In this document: positions 7,647-16,190 of the stretch, in pieces
Layout of the letters: each line of letters begins with the position of its first letter
Position numbering within the stretch: the first letter of the stretch is position 1
Origin: Nitrososphaerota archaeon
Lineage (GTDB): Archaea > Thermoproteota > Nitrososphaeria > Nitrososphaerales > Nitrosopumilaceae
Assembly: GCA_029782475.1 (NCBI GenBank)
Contig: JARPSM010000146.1
Location: 1-32,688 of the forward strand
DNA: 32,688 nucleotides
Reading direction: 5' to 3'
The notes under the pieces: model-generated
Told to the model about the DNA's origin: nothing
The model's database searches: none
Seen by the model: the letters and a program-made list of their open reading frames with translations, nothing else
Position numbers and translations under genes: made by a program

Positions 7647-8081
7647 TTGAATATTAACGAATCAAATAAAATATTTAGAAAATCTATCATCAAAGGTTTC
7701 TTTGAACCTCAATTAGTTAATTTAGATTTTAAAAAATCATCTGTTAAACATCCCTCCATTGGCGATGATGGTCTTATGCAGTCTGATTTACTGCATGTAT
7801 TTTTTGATGTAGAAACTGGTTCTGATTATCAAGATGGTGATGAATGGTTTATTGTAGATCTTTTATTTCCTCATGACGTGAAACTCCCTGATTCTTTGAA
7901 AGGCACTGATTATTTTACAACATTGTCTGTTGATGAGAATAAAACATTTTGGCATCATAGGGAATTAATTCGTTACAAATATGGAAAATCCAAAAAACTT
8001 GTTGCTGCACTTGAATTTTTAGAATCAAAGTATAAAGAATTACATGAATTGTTGGAGCCCTTGCAAAAAGATCTTAAATAA
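7647..8081 (+). CDS. unknown soluble protein (144 aa)
   Basis: No family was recognised. It is a 144-residue acidic soluble protein with aromatic-rich beta-like stretches (DGDEWFIVDLLFPHD, TFWHHRELIRYKYG) and a helical, Glu/Lys-rich C terminus (LEFLESKYKELHELL). TTG at 7647 is the likely start. TATA-like ATATTAT/TATAATA sequences lie at 7608-7636, compatible with a short or absent leader. It runs into the convergent gene with an 8-base overlap of 3' ends. It follows korB by 56 bases but probably has its own promoter. Confidence 0.65.
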   Translation: MNINESNKIFRKSIIKGFFEPQLVNLDFKKSSVKHPSIGDDGLMQSDLLHVFFDVETGSDYQDGDEWFIVDLLFPHDVKLPDSLKGTDYFTTLSVDENKTFWHHRELIRYKYGKSKKLVAALEFLESKYKELHELLEPLQKDLK

Positions 8082-8607
8082 TTTCCTTCCACACATCTCC
8101 TGCAAATGTATATTTTTTATTTTCAGATAAAGCTGTATCTAGACGCCATCTAATTGATTCTGAATCAAATTTGTATGCTATTTTAGAAATATCTGATGGA
8201 ATCTTTTTTGGATCTAGATGATATGGCAGTAATTCCAATACAAAATCAATTTTTTCTAATGCATTATCAAACCATTGTTTCTCCTCGATATCTATTCTAA
8301 AAACTATTTTTGGTTTTCCAGAAAAGTTAATTACAATTTTTAAGGCATTGCCACTACCCCTACGTCTCTTCATTTCTTTGAACACTGCTTTGATTTGCTC
8401 CCAACGTTTGAAATCAAACCATTGGAAAAATGCCTCATTGAATTGAAGTGGAATATCAATATCTAAGAAACTGACAAAATTTTCATCATCTGCCTCAATT
8501 TCATTTTGAACTACCGTAAAGCGGGAATTTAGATATCCGTATAGGACCTCAATTTCCCATGGAGAAATCCCATAGTATCGTAACGTCGTTTTTACATCTT
8601 CTGACAA
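8074..8607 (-). CDS. unknown soluble protein (177 aa)
   Basis: No family was recognised. This 177-residue protein has no membrane segment. It is rich in Trp/Phe in the middle (NEAFFQWFDFKRWEQ) and has a basic patch (KEMKRRRGSG, about 90-99) before a strand pair (LKIVINFSGKPKIVFRIDI). The start is TTG at 8605-8607, with a TATA-like TTTAATTAC about 25 bases upstream on the minus strand. Its 3' end overlaps the convergent gene by 8 bases. The basic patch could contact nucleic acid, but that is a guess. Confidence 0.65.
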   Translation of the reverse strand: MSEDVKTTLRYYGISPWEIEVLYGYLNSRFTVVQNEIEADDENFVSFLDIDIPLQFNEAFFQWFDFKRWEQIKAVFKEMKRRRGSGNALKIVINFSGKPKIVFRIDIEEKQWFDNALEKIDFVLELLPYHLDPKKIPSDISKIAYKFDSESIRWRLDTALSENKKYTFAGDVWKEII

Positions 8608-8711
8608 TGATTTAAAATCCTAAAAATTGTAATTAAATCTTCAATCTTGCCCAATCTGGTGCAAATTGACCTTAAAATTAAAATTATATTGGATTAGATA
8701 CAACACTAGAT

Positions 8712-9041
8712 ATGAAGAAAGAATTTGTAGTAAAAAGCATAGATTCAGCACCTGATGGAGCACCATACGTTGTAGTCTCATTGTCATCACTAAAAGATCT
8801 AAAAGAGGGAACTCAACCACAACAGCAACCTCCGTTTGGAGCACCAAAAGTAATGGGATTTTCAAACATGAATGATATGATGAAAGACTTGAACAAGATG
8901 ATGTCTGGTATGGGTGGAGCTGGCATGCAATCCGGTGTCACTCAATTAAAACTTGAAATGCACGAGTACAAAGAGATGAGTCTCTCAGTTGGAGATAAAG
9001 TCTTTTTAGAACTAAGCAAGGCTGAAACTCTCGGAGTTTAA
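8712..9041 (+). CDS. unknown Met/Gly-rich small protein (109 aa)
   Basis: No family was recognised. The 109-residue protein has two beta-type ends (KEFVVKSIDSAPDG; a C terminus with VGDKVFLELSKAE). They flank a flexible middle with a Gln/Pro run (TQPQQQPPFG) and a Met/Gly-rich linker (MMKDLNKMMSGMGGAGM). The ends could form one small beta-barrel-like domain with the linker looping out. ATG 8712 is about 25-30 bases after TATA-like AATTATATT (8681-8689), so it is probably leaderless. It diverges from the 177-residue gene. Confidence 0.65.
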   Translation: MKKEFVVKSIDSAPDGAPYVVVSLSSLKDLKEGTQPQQQPPFGAPKVMGFSNMNDMMKDLNKMMSGMGGAGMQSGVTQLKLEMHEYKEMSLSVGDKVFLELSKAETLGV

Positions 9042-9044
9042 TTC

Positions 9045-9599
9045 TTACCAGATTGTGTTAAAGTATTTCCAACCGTAAAATGCTGCTATAGTACCAATTA
9101 CAAACAACATTGGTTTCCATGCAAAAACTGGGATGCTAGGTGTTGCAAGTCTTACTTTGTAATTATCAGCTATGGCATGTATATTTTTCTTAATTTTATC
9201 ATGCCAAATATTGTAATCTACTTGATATTTTTTTAAAATCTCTTCTACTTCGTAAACCACCGGGGTTCTTTGAGAAAACAAATGCTGTAGATAATCCCTT
9301 GAAACTTCTACTTCTGCATGAATGCCGATTAATCCTTTTTTTAAATCAACCATCCTTACATGCATTTCCCAAGGTTTTTTTAATTTTAAATTTAGACCGC
9401 TTCCAATTTGATCTGGTTGTTTGTGTTCTAGTTTAACTTTAGTAAAACCCTCATCTGTAAAAATTTTTGTCAACTCTTCAAAACTTTTCTTAACTACAAT
9501 GTGGAGTTGCTCTACCCCGTCTTTACTATCAACATCAATCTTGTGTTTTATTCCATCAAAGAATGATACTGTTTTGGGATATTTGGTAAGATATTCCAT
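9045..9599 (-). CDS. unknown protein with a C-terminal membrane anchor (184 aa)
   Basis: The soluble part (1-160) has a central positively charged beta/alpha region. Residues about 162-181 (AWKPMLFVIGTIAAFYGW) form one hydrophobic helix close to the end. It thus looks like a tail-anchored protein facing the cytoplasm. No family was recognised. ATG 9599 is about 28 bases after a minus-strand TATA-like CTTTAAATAG (9623-9632), supporting a leaderless start. It converges on the 109-residue gene, leaving 3 bases between stop codons. Confidence 0.68.
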   Translation of the reverse strand: MEYLTKYPKTVSFFDGIKHKIDVDSKDGVEQLHIVVKKSFEELTKIFTDEGFTKVKLEHKQPDQIGSGLNLKLKKPWEMHVRMVDLKKGLIGIHAEVEVSRDYLQHLFSQRTPVVYEVEEILKKYQVDYNIWHDKIKKNIHAIADNYKVRLATPSIPVFAWKPMLFVIGTIAAFYGWKYFNTIW

Positions 9600-9647
9600 T
9601 AAATTTTACACCAAATTCCTCTATTTAAAGCAGAACTGGATTTTGGG

Positions 9648-10424
9648 TCAGAGTTTTGGAGGATTTGACAAGCCTCTAACGTAAACACATTGATCTGGAG
9701 AAATTGCCATCTCTGATGAATTGATTTTCCTATCAGTAAGAGTGGCCTCTGAATTTCTAACTATTGCAAATGGTTTTGATTCTGCTCCCTCACCCATTTT
9801 GTGATTTGCAATTGTTGCAAGATTATCAACTGCTGCTTGAAATGTAACTTTTAATGGATTGCCATCTAGATCATTTTTTGCTCTCATATCTAAGACTGGC
9901 TCGATGCCTGCACAAGATATTGCAACACCTGATGTGCCGATTCTTGCAGGCATTAGTCTACTATCTACAAGAATTACTCCTATGTGGATGAAGAATTTTA
10001 AGAAAACCTTTCTACGAATTTCTTCTGCCGTTAGATACGGGTTTGTTGGATATAGTATCGCCAGCCCTTTTTTTGCATTTGATTTGTCGATTCCTGCATT
10101 TGGTGCCATGATATTGTCTGATGATGTAATTACAAATCCCCCAATCCCGCCAAAAATTTTATCTGACTCTCTGATAATTATTTCTGCAATTTCTGGTTTT
10201 AATTGATATTCTTTTGATACTTTATTTCCTTGCTCTGATGTGATAATTTTCTCTAAATTTACAATTCTTCCTTGTGAATTTGAGATGTATTTTGTAGATA
10301 TTACCAAAACGTCTCCTTCTTCCAAAGACTCTTTGTTATTTTCTAATGTTTTTAGCAATGTTTCAAAAACATCAAATTCTGTATCCATTCTTTTTGCTAA
10401 AAGTGGGAAAACCGTTAATTGCAT
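9648..10424 (-). CDS. cofE: coenzyme F420-0:L-glutamate ligase
   Basis: CofE adds L-glutamates to F420-0 using GTP, giving the polyglutamate tail of coenzyme F420. The 258-residue length matches the archaeal family. Characteristic stretches are VLVISTKYISNSQGR (39-53), DNIMAPNAGIDKSN (103-116), DSRLMPARIGTSGVAIS (153-169) and the following DMRAKNDLDGNPL. F420 is made by ammonia-oxidising archaea, so the gene fits the inferred host. No other F420 gene is adjacent. The start ATG is clear, with an A/T-rich TATA-like stretch about 28 bases upstream on the minus strand. Confidence 0.93.
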   Translation of the reverse strand: MQLTVFPLLAKRMDTEFDVFETLLKTLENNKESLEEGDVLVISTKYISNSQGRIVNLEKIITSEQGNKVSKEYQLKPEIAEIIIRESDKIFGGIGGFVITSSDNIMAPNAGIDKSNAKKGLAILYPTNPYLTAEEIRRKVFLKFFIHIGVILVDSRLMPARIGTSGVAISCAGIEPVLDMRAKNDLDGNPLKVTFQAAVDNLATIANHKMGEGAESKPFAIVRNSEATLTDRKINSSEMAISPDQCVYVRGLSNPPKL

Positions 10425-10489
10425 GATGTTTCAGACCTTTCTTTTCTTTTTTATTGTTGTGAATAACTGGAATATCTTGGAGATTAAAA

Positions 10490-10582
10490 ATGGAACAAAA
10501 CGAAATAGATGAAATTTTAGATCATACCAATACGAAAATCGCTGAGGATGTTTCCTGGTCTTGTCAAGATGCTTGTTGTTAG
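10490..10582 (+). CDS. 30-residue small ORF with Shine-Dalgarno
   Basis: ATG 10490 follows GGAGAT (10479-10484) by 5 bases. The peptide begins MEQNEIDEILDHTNTKI, is acidic, and ends in SCQDACC with three cysteines. No family was recognised. Its last third overlaps another frame (10548-10709) shifted by +1. That frame might be a separate coupled gene, or the second half of one ancestral gene broken by an indel. Confidence 0.4.
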   Translation: MEQNEIDEILDHTNTKIAEDVSWSCQDACC

Positions 10583-10709
10583 AAAAAGAATAGGCAGTTT
10601 TCAATCATTTGAGGCTGAATCTTTGCCTGATTCTTTGAGAAATTCTTCAGTTGAAGAGTTAATTTCTATAGTTAGACACGGTCTTGATACTGGAAAATTA
10701 AAAATTTAA
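10548..10709 (+). CDS. 53-residue small ORF overlapping the previous one in the +1 frame
   Basis: ATG 10548 starts inside the preceding small ORF; the frame is closed by TAG at 10518. The peptide starts MFPGLVKMLVVRKRIGSF and continues into a Ser/Glu-rich middle (PDSLRNSSVEELISIV) ending GKLKI. The composition looks like real protein: a basic, hydrophobic start and an amphipathic helix. An internal ATG at 10569 is an alternative start. There is no Shine-Dalgarno, so translation would depend on coupling. If the region is one gene, a single-base indel near 10545 would join the two frames. Confidence 0.4.
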   Translation: MFPGLVKMLVVRKRIGSFQSFEAESLPDSLRNSSVEELISIVRHGLDTGKLKI

Positions 10710-10762
10710 CTCTGAATTAGATCCTGAAAAGCTTTTAATCTGTAGAAAAAGCTTTTTTGATT

Positions 10763-12031
10763 ATGAATATTGTAGAGAAGATTCTTGCCCGTGGTGCAGC
10801 AAAGTCTTCAGTTGCCCCAGACGATGTGGTTTTTGCCAAAGTAGACAAGGTCATGATGCACGATGTGTCAGGACCTGGAGTCATTAAGGTATTTGACAAA
10901 TTAAAGAAACAAGGAATTTCAGTAGACAAACTATGGGATCCGGCCAAGGTTTGGGTGGCAGAAGATCATTTTGTTCCATCTGCTGAAAAAGTATCTGCTG
11001 AAAATATTGTAAAATTATCAAAATTTACTAAACAGTATGGAATTGAAAAACATTTCAAATATGGAATGGGTCAGTACGGAATTTGCCATACCATATCTCA
11101 TGAAGAGGCAATGGTGATGCCCGGTGATGTCTATGTAGGTGGGGATTCTCATACCAATACCACTGGTGCATTAGGTGCATTTGCTTGTGGTTTGGGACAT
11201 ACAGACATTGCATATGTTTTACTTTATGGAGAAATTTGGTTCAAGGTTCCTGAAACTTGCTACTTTAAGCTAAATGGAAAACTACCTGAACATGTCATGG
11301 CAAAAGATTTGATTCTAAAAATTGTTGGAGATATTGGAAATGATGGCGGTACATATCAAACAATGCAGTTTGGTGGAAGTGGTATTGATGAAATGTCTGT
11401 AGAGAGTAGACTCACATTATGTAACATGACTACAGAAGCTGGCGCAAAGAATGGTATTGTTGAGCCGGATCAAAAAGTAGTTGATTATCTCACTCAAAGA
11501 GGTGCAACTAATTTCAATTTAATCAAAGGTGATGAAGATGCAGAGTATTCCAAAGTTTTTGAATATGAAAGTTCAGAAATGGAACCGACTATTGCAAAAC
11601 CATTCTCTCCTGAAAATACATGCGTTGTAAGGGAAGCCCCTTCAGTTGAATTAGACAAATCATACATTGGCTCCTGCACTGGAGCAAAATACGAAGATTT
11701 GGAGGCGGCAGCAAGAATCCTAAAGGGAAGAAAAGTAAAGATTAGAACTGAAATTTTACCTGCAGCAATTTCAATTTATCAGAGAGCCATGGAGAATGGA
11801 TTATTGAAGATTTTCTTAGATGCTGGAGTTACAGTCGGACCGCCAACTTGTGGTGCCTGCTGTGGAGCCCATATGGGAGTTTTGGCAAAAGATGAGATTT
11901 GTATCAGTACAACAAACAGAAACTTTCCTGGTAGAATGGGCCATGTAGAATCCCAAACATATCTTGCATCGCCTCTAGTGGCAGCAGCTTCTGCAGTTAC
12001 TGGAAAAATCACAGACCCGAGGGATTTGTAA
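10763..12031 (+). CDS. archaeal-type isopropylmalate isomerase/homoaconitase large subunit
   Basis: This 422-residue aconitase-superfamily large subunit is the short archaeal type. It has GGDSHTNTTGALGAFA and QFGGSGIDEMSVESRL. Three cysteine ligands for a [4Fe-4S] cluster are visible: GSCTG, then CGAC in PPTCGACCGAHMG. The usual CTN of the family reads CTG here. With the next gene it forms a two-subunit hydro-lyase that isomerises a 2- or 3-hydroxy diacid (isopropylmalate, homocitrate or similar). ATG 10763 is preferred to TTG 10757, because TATA-like CTTTTAAT (10732-10739) lies about 27 bases ahead. It overlaps the small subunit by one base (TAATG). Confidence 0.85.
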   Translation: MNIVEKILARGAAKSSVAPDDVVFAKVDKVMMHDVSGPGVIKVFDKLKKQGISVDKLWDPAKVWVAEDHFVPSAEKVSAENIVKLSKFTKQYGIEKHFKYGMGQYGICHTISHEEAMVMPGDVYVGGDSHTNTTGALGAFACGLGHTDIAYVLLYGEIWFKVPETCYFKLNGKLPEHVMAKDLILKIVGDIGNDGGTYQTMQFGGSGIDEMSVESRLTLCNMTTEAGAKNGIVEPDQKVVDYLTQRGATNFNLIKGDEDAEYSKVFEYESSEMEPTIAKPFSPENTCVVREAPSVELDKSYIGSCTGAKYEDLEAAARILKGRKVKIRTEILPAAISIYQRAMENGLLKIFLDAGVTVGPPTCGACCGAHMGVLAKDEICISTTNRNFPGRMGHVESQTYLASPLVAAASAVTGKITDPRDL

Positions 12032-12522
12032 TGAAAGGCAACGTCATAAAATACGCTAGAGACAATATTGATACTGATGTCATCATTCCTGGCACATATC
12101 TGAAAATTCACGATTATGCAGAACTTGCAACACATGCAATGGAGGGATTAGATCCTGACTTTCATTCTAAAGTAAAAGAAGGCGATTTTATTTTATCTGG
12201 TAAAAATTTTGGTTGTGGCTCTTCTCGTGAACATGCTCCAATTGCACTATCTCATTCAGGAATAAAGGCTGTCCTTGCATTGTCATTTGCAAGAATTTTT
12301 TATCGAAACTCAGTAGATGGGGCATTTTTGTTACCCATTGAAATCAAACAGGATACATATGATGGAATTTCAGACAGTGATGAAATAGAAATTGATGTAT
12401 CTAAAAATGAAATTAAAAATATTACAAAAAATCAAACATACAAAATGAAACCATTTTCAGAAATTATTGGAAAAATAATTGCTGCTGGTGGACTCTTCAA
12501 GTACAAGCCAGATCAGGATTAA
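12031..12522 (+). CDS. archaeal-type isopropylmalate isomerase/homoaconitase small subunit
   Basis: The swivel-domain subunit is 163 residues, the usual archaeal length. It has [13 protein letters not shown] near the start and the binding motif [14 protein letters not shown] (about 56-69), followed by [17 protein letters not shown]. The loop that sets substrate preference in this family, commonly YLRT in archaeal isopropylmalate isomerases, reads YLKI here. That leaves open a different substrate, such as homoaconitate. Its start overlaps the stop of the large subunit and its end is one base before the next gene, so all four genes look like one operon. Confidence 0.87.
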   Translation: MKGNVIKYARDNIDTDVIIPGTYLKIHDYAELATHAMEGLDPDFHSKVKEGDFILSGKNFGCGSSREHAPIALSHSGIKAVLALSFARIFYRNSVDGAFLLPIEIKQDTYDGISDSDEIEIDVSKNEIKNITKNQTYKMKPFSEIIGKIIAAGGLFKYKPDQD

Positions 12523-12523
12523 A

Positions 12524-13948
12524 ATGGGAAAAACTCTTTTTGAAAAAATCTGGGAATCTCACATTGTTGTTGTTGAAAAACAAAATAATCCATCATTAAT
12601 CTACATTGATAGACATCTGGTTCATGAAGTAACTTCACCACAAGCTTTTGAAGGCTTGCGTATGAATAATAGAAAAGTTAGAAGGCCTGATCTTACCATT
12701 GCTACAATGGATCATAATGTTCCAACAACTGACCGTTCTCTCCCAATTTTAGACCAAACATCTTCTTCTTCAGTCCAAATTAAAACACTGGAAAAAAATT
12801 GTAAGGATTTTGGAATTAAATTATTTGACATTAATAGTCCAAATCAAGGAATTGTCCACGTCATTGGCCCTCAGTTGGGAATAACTTTACCTGGATCTAC
12901 CATTGTTTGCGGTGATAGTCATACATCTACACATGGGGCTTTTGGAGCGTTAGCATTAGGCATTGGAACCAGTGATGTGGAGCATGTTTTAGCCTCTCAA
13001 ACTATGTGGCTAGAAAAACCAAAACCTTTTGAAATCCGAGTTGAAGGGAAGAGAAAAAACCCTCATGCCGTAACTGCAAAAGATATCATTCTATCTATTA
13101 TCAAAAATATAGGAACTGGTGGAGGGACAGGCACTGTAATTGAATATCGTGGTGAGGGAATCGCTGATCTTTCCATGGAGCAGCGAATGACTATCTGTAA
13201 CATGTCTATTGAGGCAGGGGCTCGTGCAGGACTGATAGCACCTGATGAGAAAACATTTGATTATCTGCGAGATAGAGAATACACTCCAAAGAATTACGAA
13301 TCTCTGGTTGATTCTTGGAGGGATGATCTAAAAACTGACAGTGATGCAAAGTTTGAAAAAGAATTTACTTTGCATATTGATGATATTGCTCCGCAAGTAA
13401 GTTGGGGGACAAATCCTGGCATGACATGCAATGTTACTGATTCTATTCCTTCCCCTGGCGAATTCTCTAATGGTGATGAAAATCAAAAGAGAGGGGCTGA
13501 AAAAGCACTTGAATACATGGCTCTAGAACCTGGCACTCTAGTTGAAGATATCAAAATAGACAGAGTGTTTATTGGCTCATGTACCAATGCTAGGTTAGAA
13601 GATCTAATTGAAGCATCCAAAGTAATCAGGGGGCAAAAAATTTCCTCACATGTTCAAGCAATGGTAGTCCCTGGCTCTCAAATGGTAAAAAAACAAGCTG
13701 AAGAAATGGGATTGGATAAAATTTTCATTGATGCTAATTTTGAATGGAGAGAGGCCGGTTGTAGTATGTGCCTTGGAATGAATCCTGATATCTTATCTCC
13801 TGGAGAGCGATGCGCCAGTACATCAAATAGAAACTTTGAAGGTAGACAAGGTGCAGGGGGACAAACTCATTTGGTTAGTCCAGTAATGGCAGCAGCTGCT
13901 GCAATTCATGGACATTTTGTAGATGTAAGGAAGATGGATTTGAGTTAA
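12524..13948 (+). CDS. leuC: 3-isopropylmalate dehydratase large subunit, bacterial type
   Basis: This 474-residue subunit follows the long bacterial LeuC layout. It begins [14 protein letters not shown] and has [18 protein letters not shown] (about 29-46) and DHNVPTT. It also has [15 protein letters not shown], the canonical [11 protein letters not shown], and [12 protein letters not shown] with the remaining cluster cysteines. With leuD it interconverts 2- and 3-isopropylmalate in leucine synthesis. ATG 12524 begins one base after the previous stop, while an in-frame ATG at 12479 lies inside that gene and is not expected. Similarity to the upstream pair is distant, so it is a second, different isomerase and not a recent copy. 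Confidence 0.93.
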   Translation: MGKTLFEKIWESHIVVVEKQNNPSLIYIDRHLVHEVTSPQAFEGLRMNNRKVRRPDLTIATMDHNVPTTDRSLPILDQTSSSSVQIKTLEKNCKDFGIKLFDINSPNQGIVHVIGPQLGITLPGSTIVCGDSHTSTHGAFGALALGIGTSDVEHVLASQTMWLEKPKPFEIRVEGKRKNPHAVTAKDIILSIIKNIGTGGGTGTVIEYRGEGIADLSMEQRMTICNMSIEAGARAGLIAPDEKTFDYLRDREYTPKNYESLVDSWRDDLKTDSDAKFEKEFTLHIDDIAPQVSWGTNPGMTCNVTDSIPSPGEFSNGDENQKRGAEKALEYMALEPGTLVEDIKIDRVFIGSCTNARLEDLIEASKVIRGQKISSHVQAMVVPGSQMVKKQAEEMGLDKIFIDANFEWREAGCSMCLGMNPDILSPGERCASTSNRNFEGRQGAGGQTHLVSPVMAAAAAIHGHFVDVRKMDLS

Positions 13949-13949
13949 G

Positions 13950-14534
13950 ATGGATTCCTTTAAAAAAATAACTAGCATTGTGACTCCGCTTGATAAAGTA
14001 AATGTGGATACTGATCAAATCGTTCCAAAACAATTCTTAAAACTAGTTCAAAAATCAGGATTTGGAAAATTCTTATTTTTCAATTGGAGATATGATGAGC
14101 AAGAAAATGAAAAATCTGATTTTGTCTTGAATGATACAAAATACAAAAATTCACAAATTCTTGTTGCAGGAGACAATTTTGGCTGCGGTTCTAGTCGTGA
14201 ACATGCTGTTTGGGCCTTACTTGACTATGGATTTGCAGTAATTATTGCTCCTTCTTTTGCAGATATTTTCTTTAGTAATTGTTTCAAAAACGGAGTCTTG
14301 CCAATTGCCTTGGAGCAAAAAATTGTAGAAAAACTGTTACAAGAAACTGGTGCCATTGAGGTAGATTTGGAGAACCAAATTATTAAAACTCCATCCGGTG
14401 ACATATCTTTTGAGATTGACTCGTATCAGAAAAAAGTTCTTTTAGAGGGGCTAGATGATATTTCAATTACTTTTCAATATGAAGATAAAATTTTAGATTT
14501 TGAAAAACAGTCTAAAATCCCATCTGTTTTATAA
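13950..14534 (+). CDS. leuD: 3-isopropylmalate dehydratase small subunit, bacterial type
   Basis: This 194-residue small subunit has VNVDTDQIVPKQFLK near the start, the typical LeuD signature, and [17 protein letters not shown] at about 75-91. FADIFFSNCFKNGVLPI follows. Length and motifs match bacterial LeuD, which forms the substrate-specificity part of the enzyme. It starts one base after leuC stops. Its 3' end overlaps the convergent nucleotidyltransferase gene by 23 bases. Confidence 0.94.
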   Translation: MDSFKKITSIVTPLDKVNVDTDQIVPKQFLKLVQKSGFGKFLFFNWRYDEQENEKSDFVLNDTKYKNSQILVAGDNFGCGSSREHAVWALLDYGFAVIIAPSFADIFFSNCFKNGVLPIALEQKIVEKLLQETGAIEVDLENQIIKTPSGDISFEIDSYQKKVLLEGLDDISITFQYEDKILDFEKQSKIPSVL

Positions 14535-15231
14535 TCTTCTTTACTGTTTTCTCATTTCTCTCTAAAACCATTGGAGATTCTGCATCTATCCATTCTTTCT
14601 CACCAATGTCAAAGGCACTGATTTTCCCTTCTTTGGATAACTCTTGTAAAATATCAAATGAGAGATTGATTTGCTTTTGTTTTTGTTTTGCCTTGATTTT
14701 TTTGATAATGTCTTTTCCTAACATGTAGACTCCTAAACATTCTGATAGTTGTAATTTCATTACTGGTTTTTCTTTGAATTCTTTAATTATTCCATCCTCC
14801 ACTGTGGCAAATCCTGTCTCTTCTTTTCTTTTAGTTCTAGTTGCAATGCATGCCGAACTTTTTTTCTCTTTGAAAATCTGTCTCATTGCCTTGAGATCTA
14901 TTGCACACAAGTTATCTACAAACCATAACACAAATTCTGATTCGTTTTTGAGCTTCTCTGCAATGTGCAGTAAATCCCCACCTGTCCCACTTTGTGAGTC
15001 TTGAACAAAAGTAATGTTTTTTTGATTTCCATAATAGTTTTTGATTTGCCCTCCTAATCCATTATAATCTGATATGATTATCACTTTATCTACAAAACTA
15101 AATGATTTTAGATATTTTACAATATAATCAATCATTGGCTTTCCATTGATTGGGGTCATGGCTTTTGGAAAATATTCAGTATATGGTTTACCTCTGGTTC
15201 CCTTGCCACCGGCAAGAATTACAGCCTTCAC
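14512..15231 (-). CDS. sugar-phosphate nucleotidyltransferase
   Basis: This 239-residue protein has the nucleotidyltransferase fold. AVILAGGKGTRGKPYTEYFPKAMTPI (residues 3-28) binds NTP, followed by GKPMIDYIV. A dinucleotide/metal-type FVDNLCAID lies near residue 104 and GFATVEDGIIKEFKEKP follows. Relatives transfer NMP from NTP to a sugar-1-phosphate, supplying activated sugars for glycans or S-layer and lipid glycosylation. The substrate is unknown. The start is GTG at 15229-15231, 3 bases after the uS9 stop, so it is transcribed at the end of the ribosomal protein unit. Its 3' end overlaps leuD by 23 bases. Confidence 0.85.
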   Translation of the reverse strand: MKAVILAGGKGTRGKPYTEYFPKAMTPINGKPMIDYIVKYLKSFSFVDKVIIISDYNGLGGQIKNYYGNQKNITFVQDSQSGTGGDLLHIAEKLKNESEFVLWFVDNLCAIDLKAMRQIFKEKKSSACIATRTKRKEETGFATVEDGIIKEFKEKPVMKLQLSECLGVYMLGKDIIKKIKAKQKQKQINLSFDILQELSKEGKISAFDIGEKEWIDAESPMVLERNEKTVKKIIKQMGF

Positions 15232-15234
15232 AGT

Positions 15235-15684
15235 CTAACGGTATGATTTCTGCTTTCTTCTTCTTGCACCAGGTCCGCCAAATTTCTTTGGTTCTTTTCT
15301 TCTGGCATCACCACTGACTAGATATTTGTCAAAATCAGTGATTCTTTTTCTAAGGTCTTCTCTAGTTGATTTTGGGAAAGGGTGATCTTTTGGTTCTTTT
15401 TTAGATTTAGTCCATCCTGTTAATGCTCTTGAAATTCCAGTTGCTGTTGCACTTGCTTGGCCCATGAAACCACCGCCTCTAACTCTAACAGAAATATCTA
15501 TTTTATCTCTCAAATCGCCTGTGATTTCTAATGGTGCTAGAATGACTTCACGGGCAGTTTCTTGTGGAATCATTTCTACTGGAACGTTGTTAATTCTAAC
15601 TTTGCCTTTTCCTTTAGTAATGTAAACATGGGCACTAGCTGTTTTTCTTGTTGCAAAATAAATTTCAGTTTTTGGAGTTGTCAT
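15235..15684 (-). CDS. rps9: small-subunit ribosomal protein uS9
   Basis: This is the 149-residue uS9. Its family core is present: FATRKTASAHVYITKGKGKVRINN, then VRVRGGGFMGQASATATGISRAL, and the basic C-terminal tail ending GPGARRRKQKSYR that reaches the P-site tRNA. ATG 15684 overlaps the uL13 stop in an ATGA junction, showing translational coupling. It is the third gene of the eL18-uL13-uS9 unit. Confidence 0.98.
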   Translation of the reverse strand: MTTPKTEIYFATRKTASAHVYITKGKGKVRINNVPVEMIPQETAREVILAPLEITGDLRDKIDISVRVRGGGFMGQASATATGISRALTGWTKSKKEPKDHPFPKSTREDLRKRITDFDKYLVSGDARRKEPKKFGGPGARRRKQKSYR

Positions 15685-16190
15685 TCAGTCCACCCTATCA
15701 CTCTGCATAGTTCCCCAAGTACAGTATAGTTTGATGGGGTTTTTCTAATCAATGCTTTTTCAAACTGAATTTTTTCTAGTGATCTAATTTCTTTAGGGGA
15801 GCCAATGTATGTTCTTAGTCTTTGATGTGCTGTTTTACCTGATGGCTTTCTATCAAATGGTAACATTTGACGAATCATTTTTGTCATTAGGGTATCTGGT
15901 CTTCTATAGTGTACAGGACCGTGTTTGTAATTGATGATACTGTTAATTTCTAAAAATTCCCTGTATTCTTTAATTTGATTACTTCTTGTACCGCTCATCA
16001 TAATTTTTTCACAATTAACTACTGAAACTCTGTGTCCTTGCATTAGTAATTTTGCAACATTTGATGCTAGTCTTCCTGCAATGTGGTTAGTTGCATCTAC
16101 AACAATTGGTCTATCTGTTCTGATAACGATTTCTTGTTTGGAAGTGTTTGAATTTATTCCCGCTGGTTTGTTAATTCTTCCGTTAGCCAA
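15681..16190 (-). CDS. rpl13: large-subunit ribosomal protein uL13
   Basis: This 169-residue protein has the uL13 signature, VVDATNHIAGRLASNVAKLL, and later PFDRKPSGKTAHQRLRTYIG. The start is TTG at 16188-16190, overlapping the end of eL18 by 8 bases. The first 22 residues form an extension with no clear counterpart and could be a start-site artefact, but no better in-frame start was evident. It is in the middle of the unit with eL18 and uS9. Confidence 0.97.
   Translation of the reverse strand: MANGRINKPAGINSNTSKQEIVIRTDRPIVVDATNHIAGRLASNVAKLLMQGHRVSVVNCEKIMMSGTRSNQIKEYREFLEINSIINYKHGPVHYRRPDTLMTKMIRQMLPFDRKPSGKTAHQRLRTYIGSPKEIRSLEKIQFEKALIRKTPSNYTVLGELCRVIGWTE

Noticed and set aside
10757-10762. 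TTG start two codons before the archaeal-type large subunit
   Set aside because: ATG 10763 fits TATA spacing better and is a stronger start codon.
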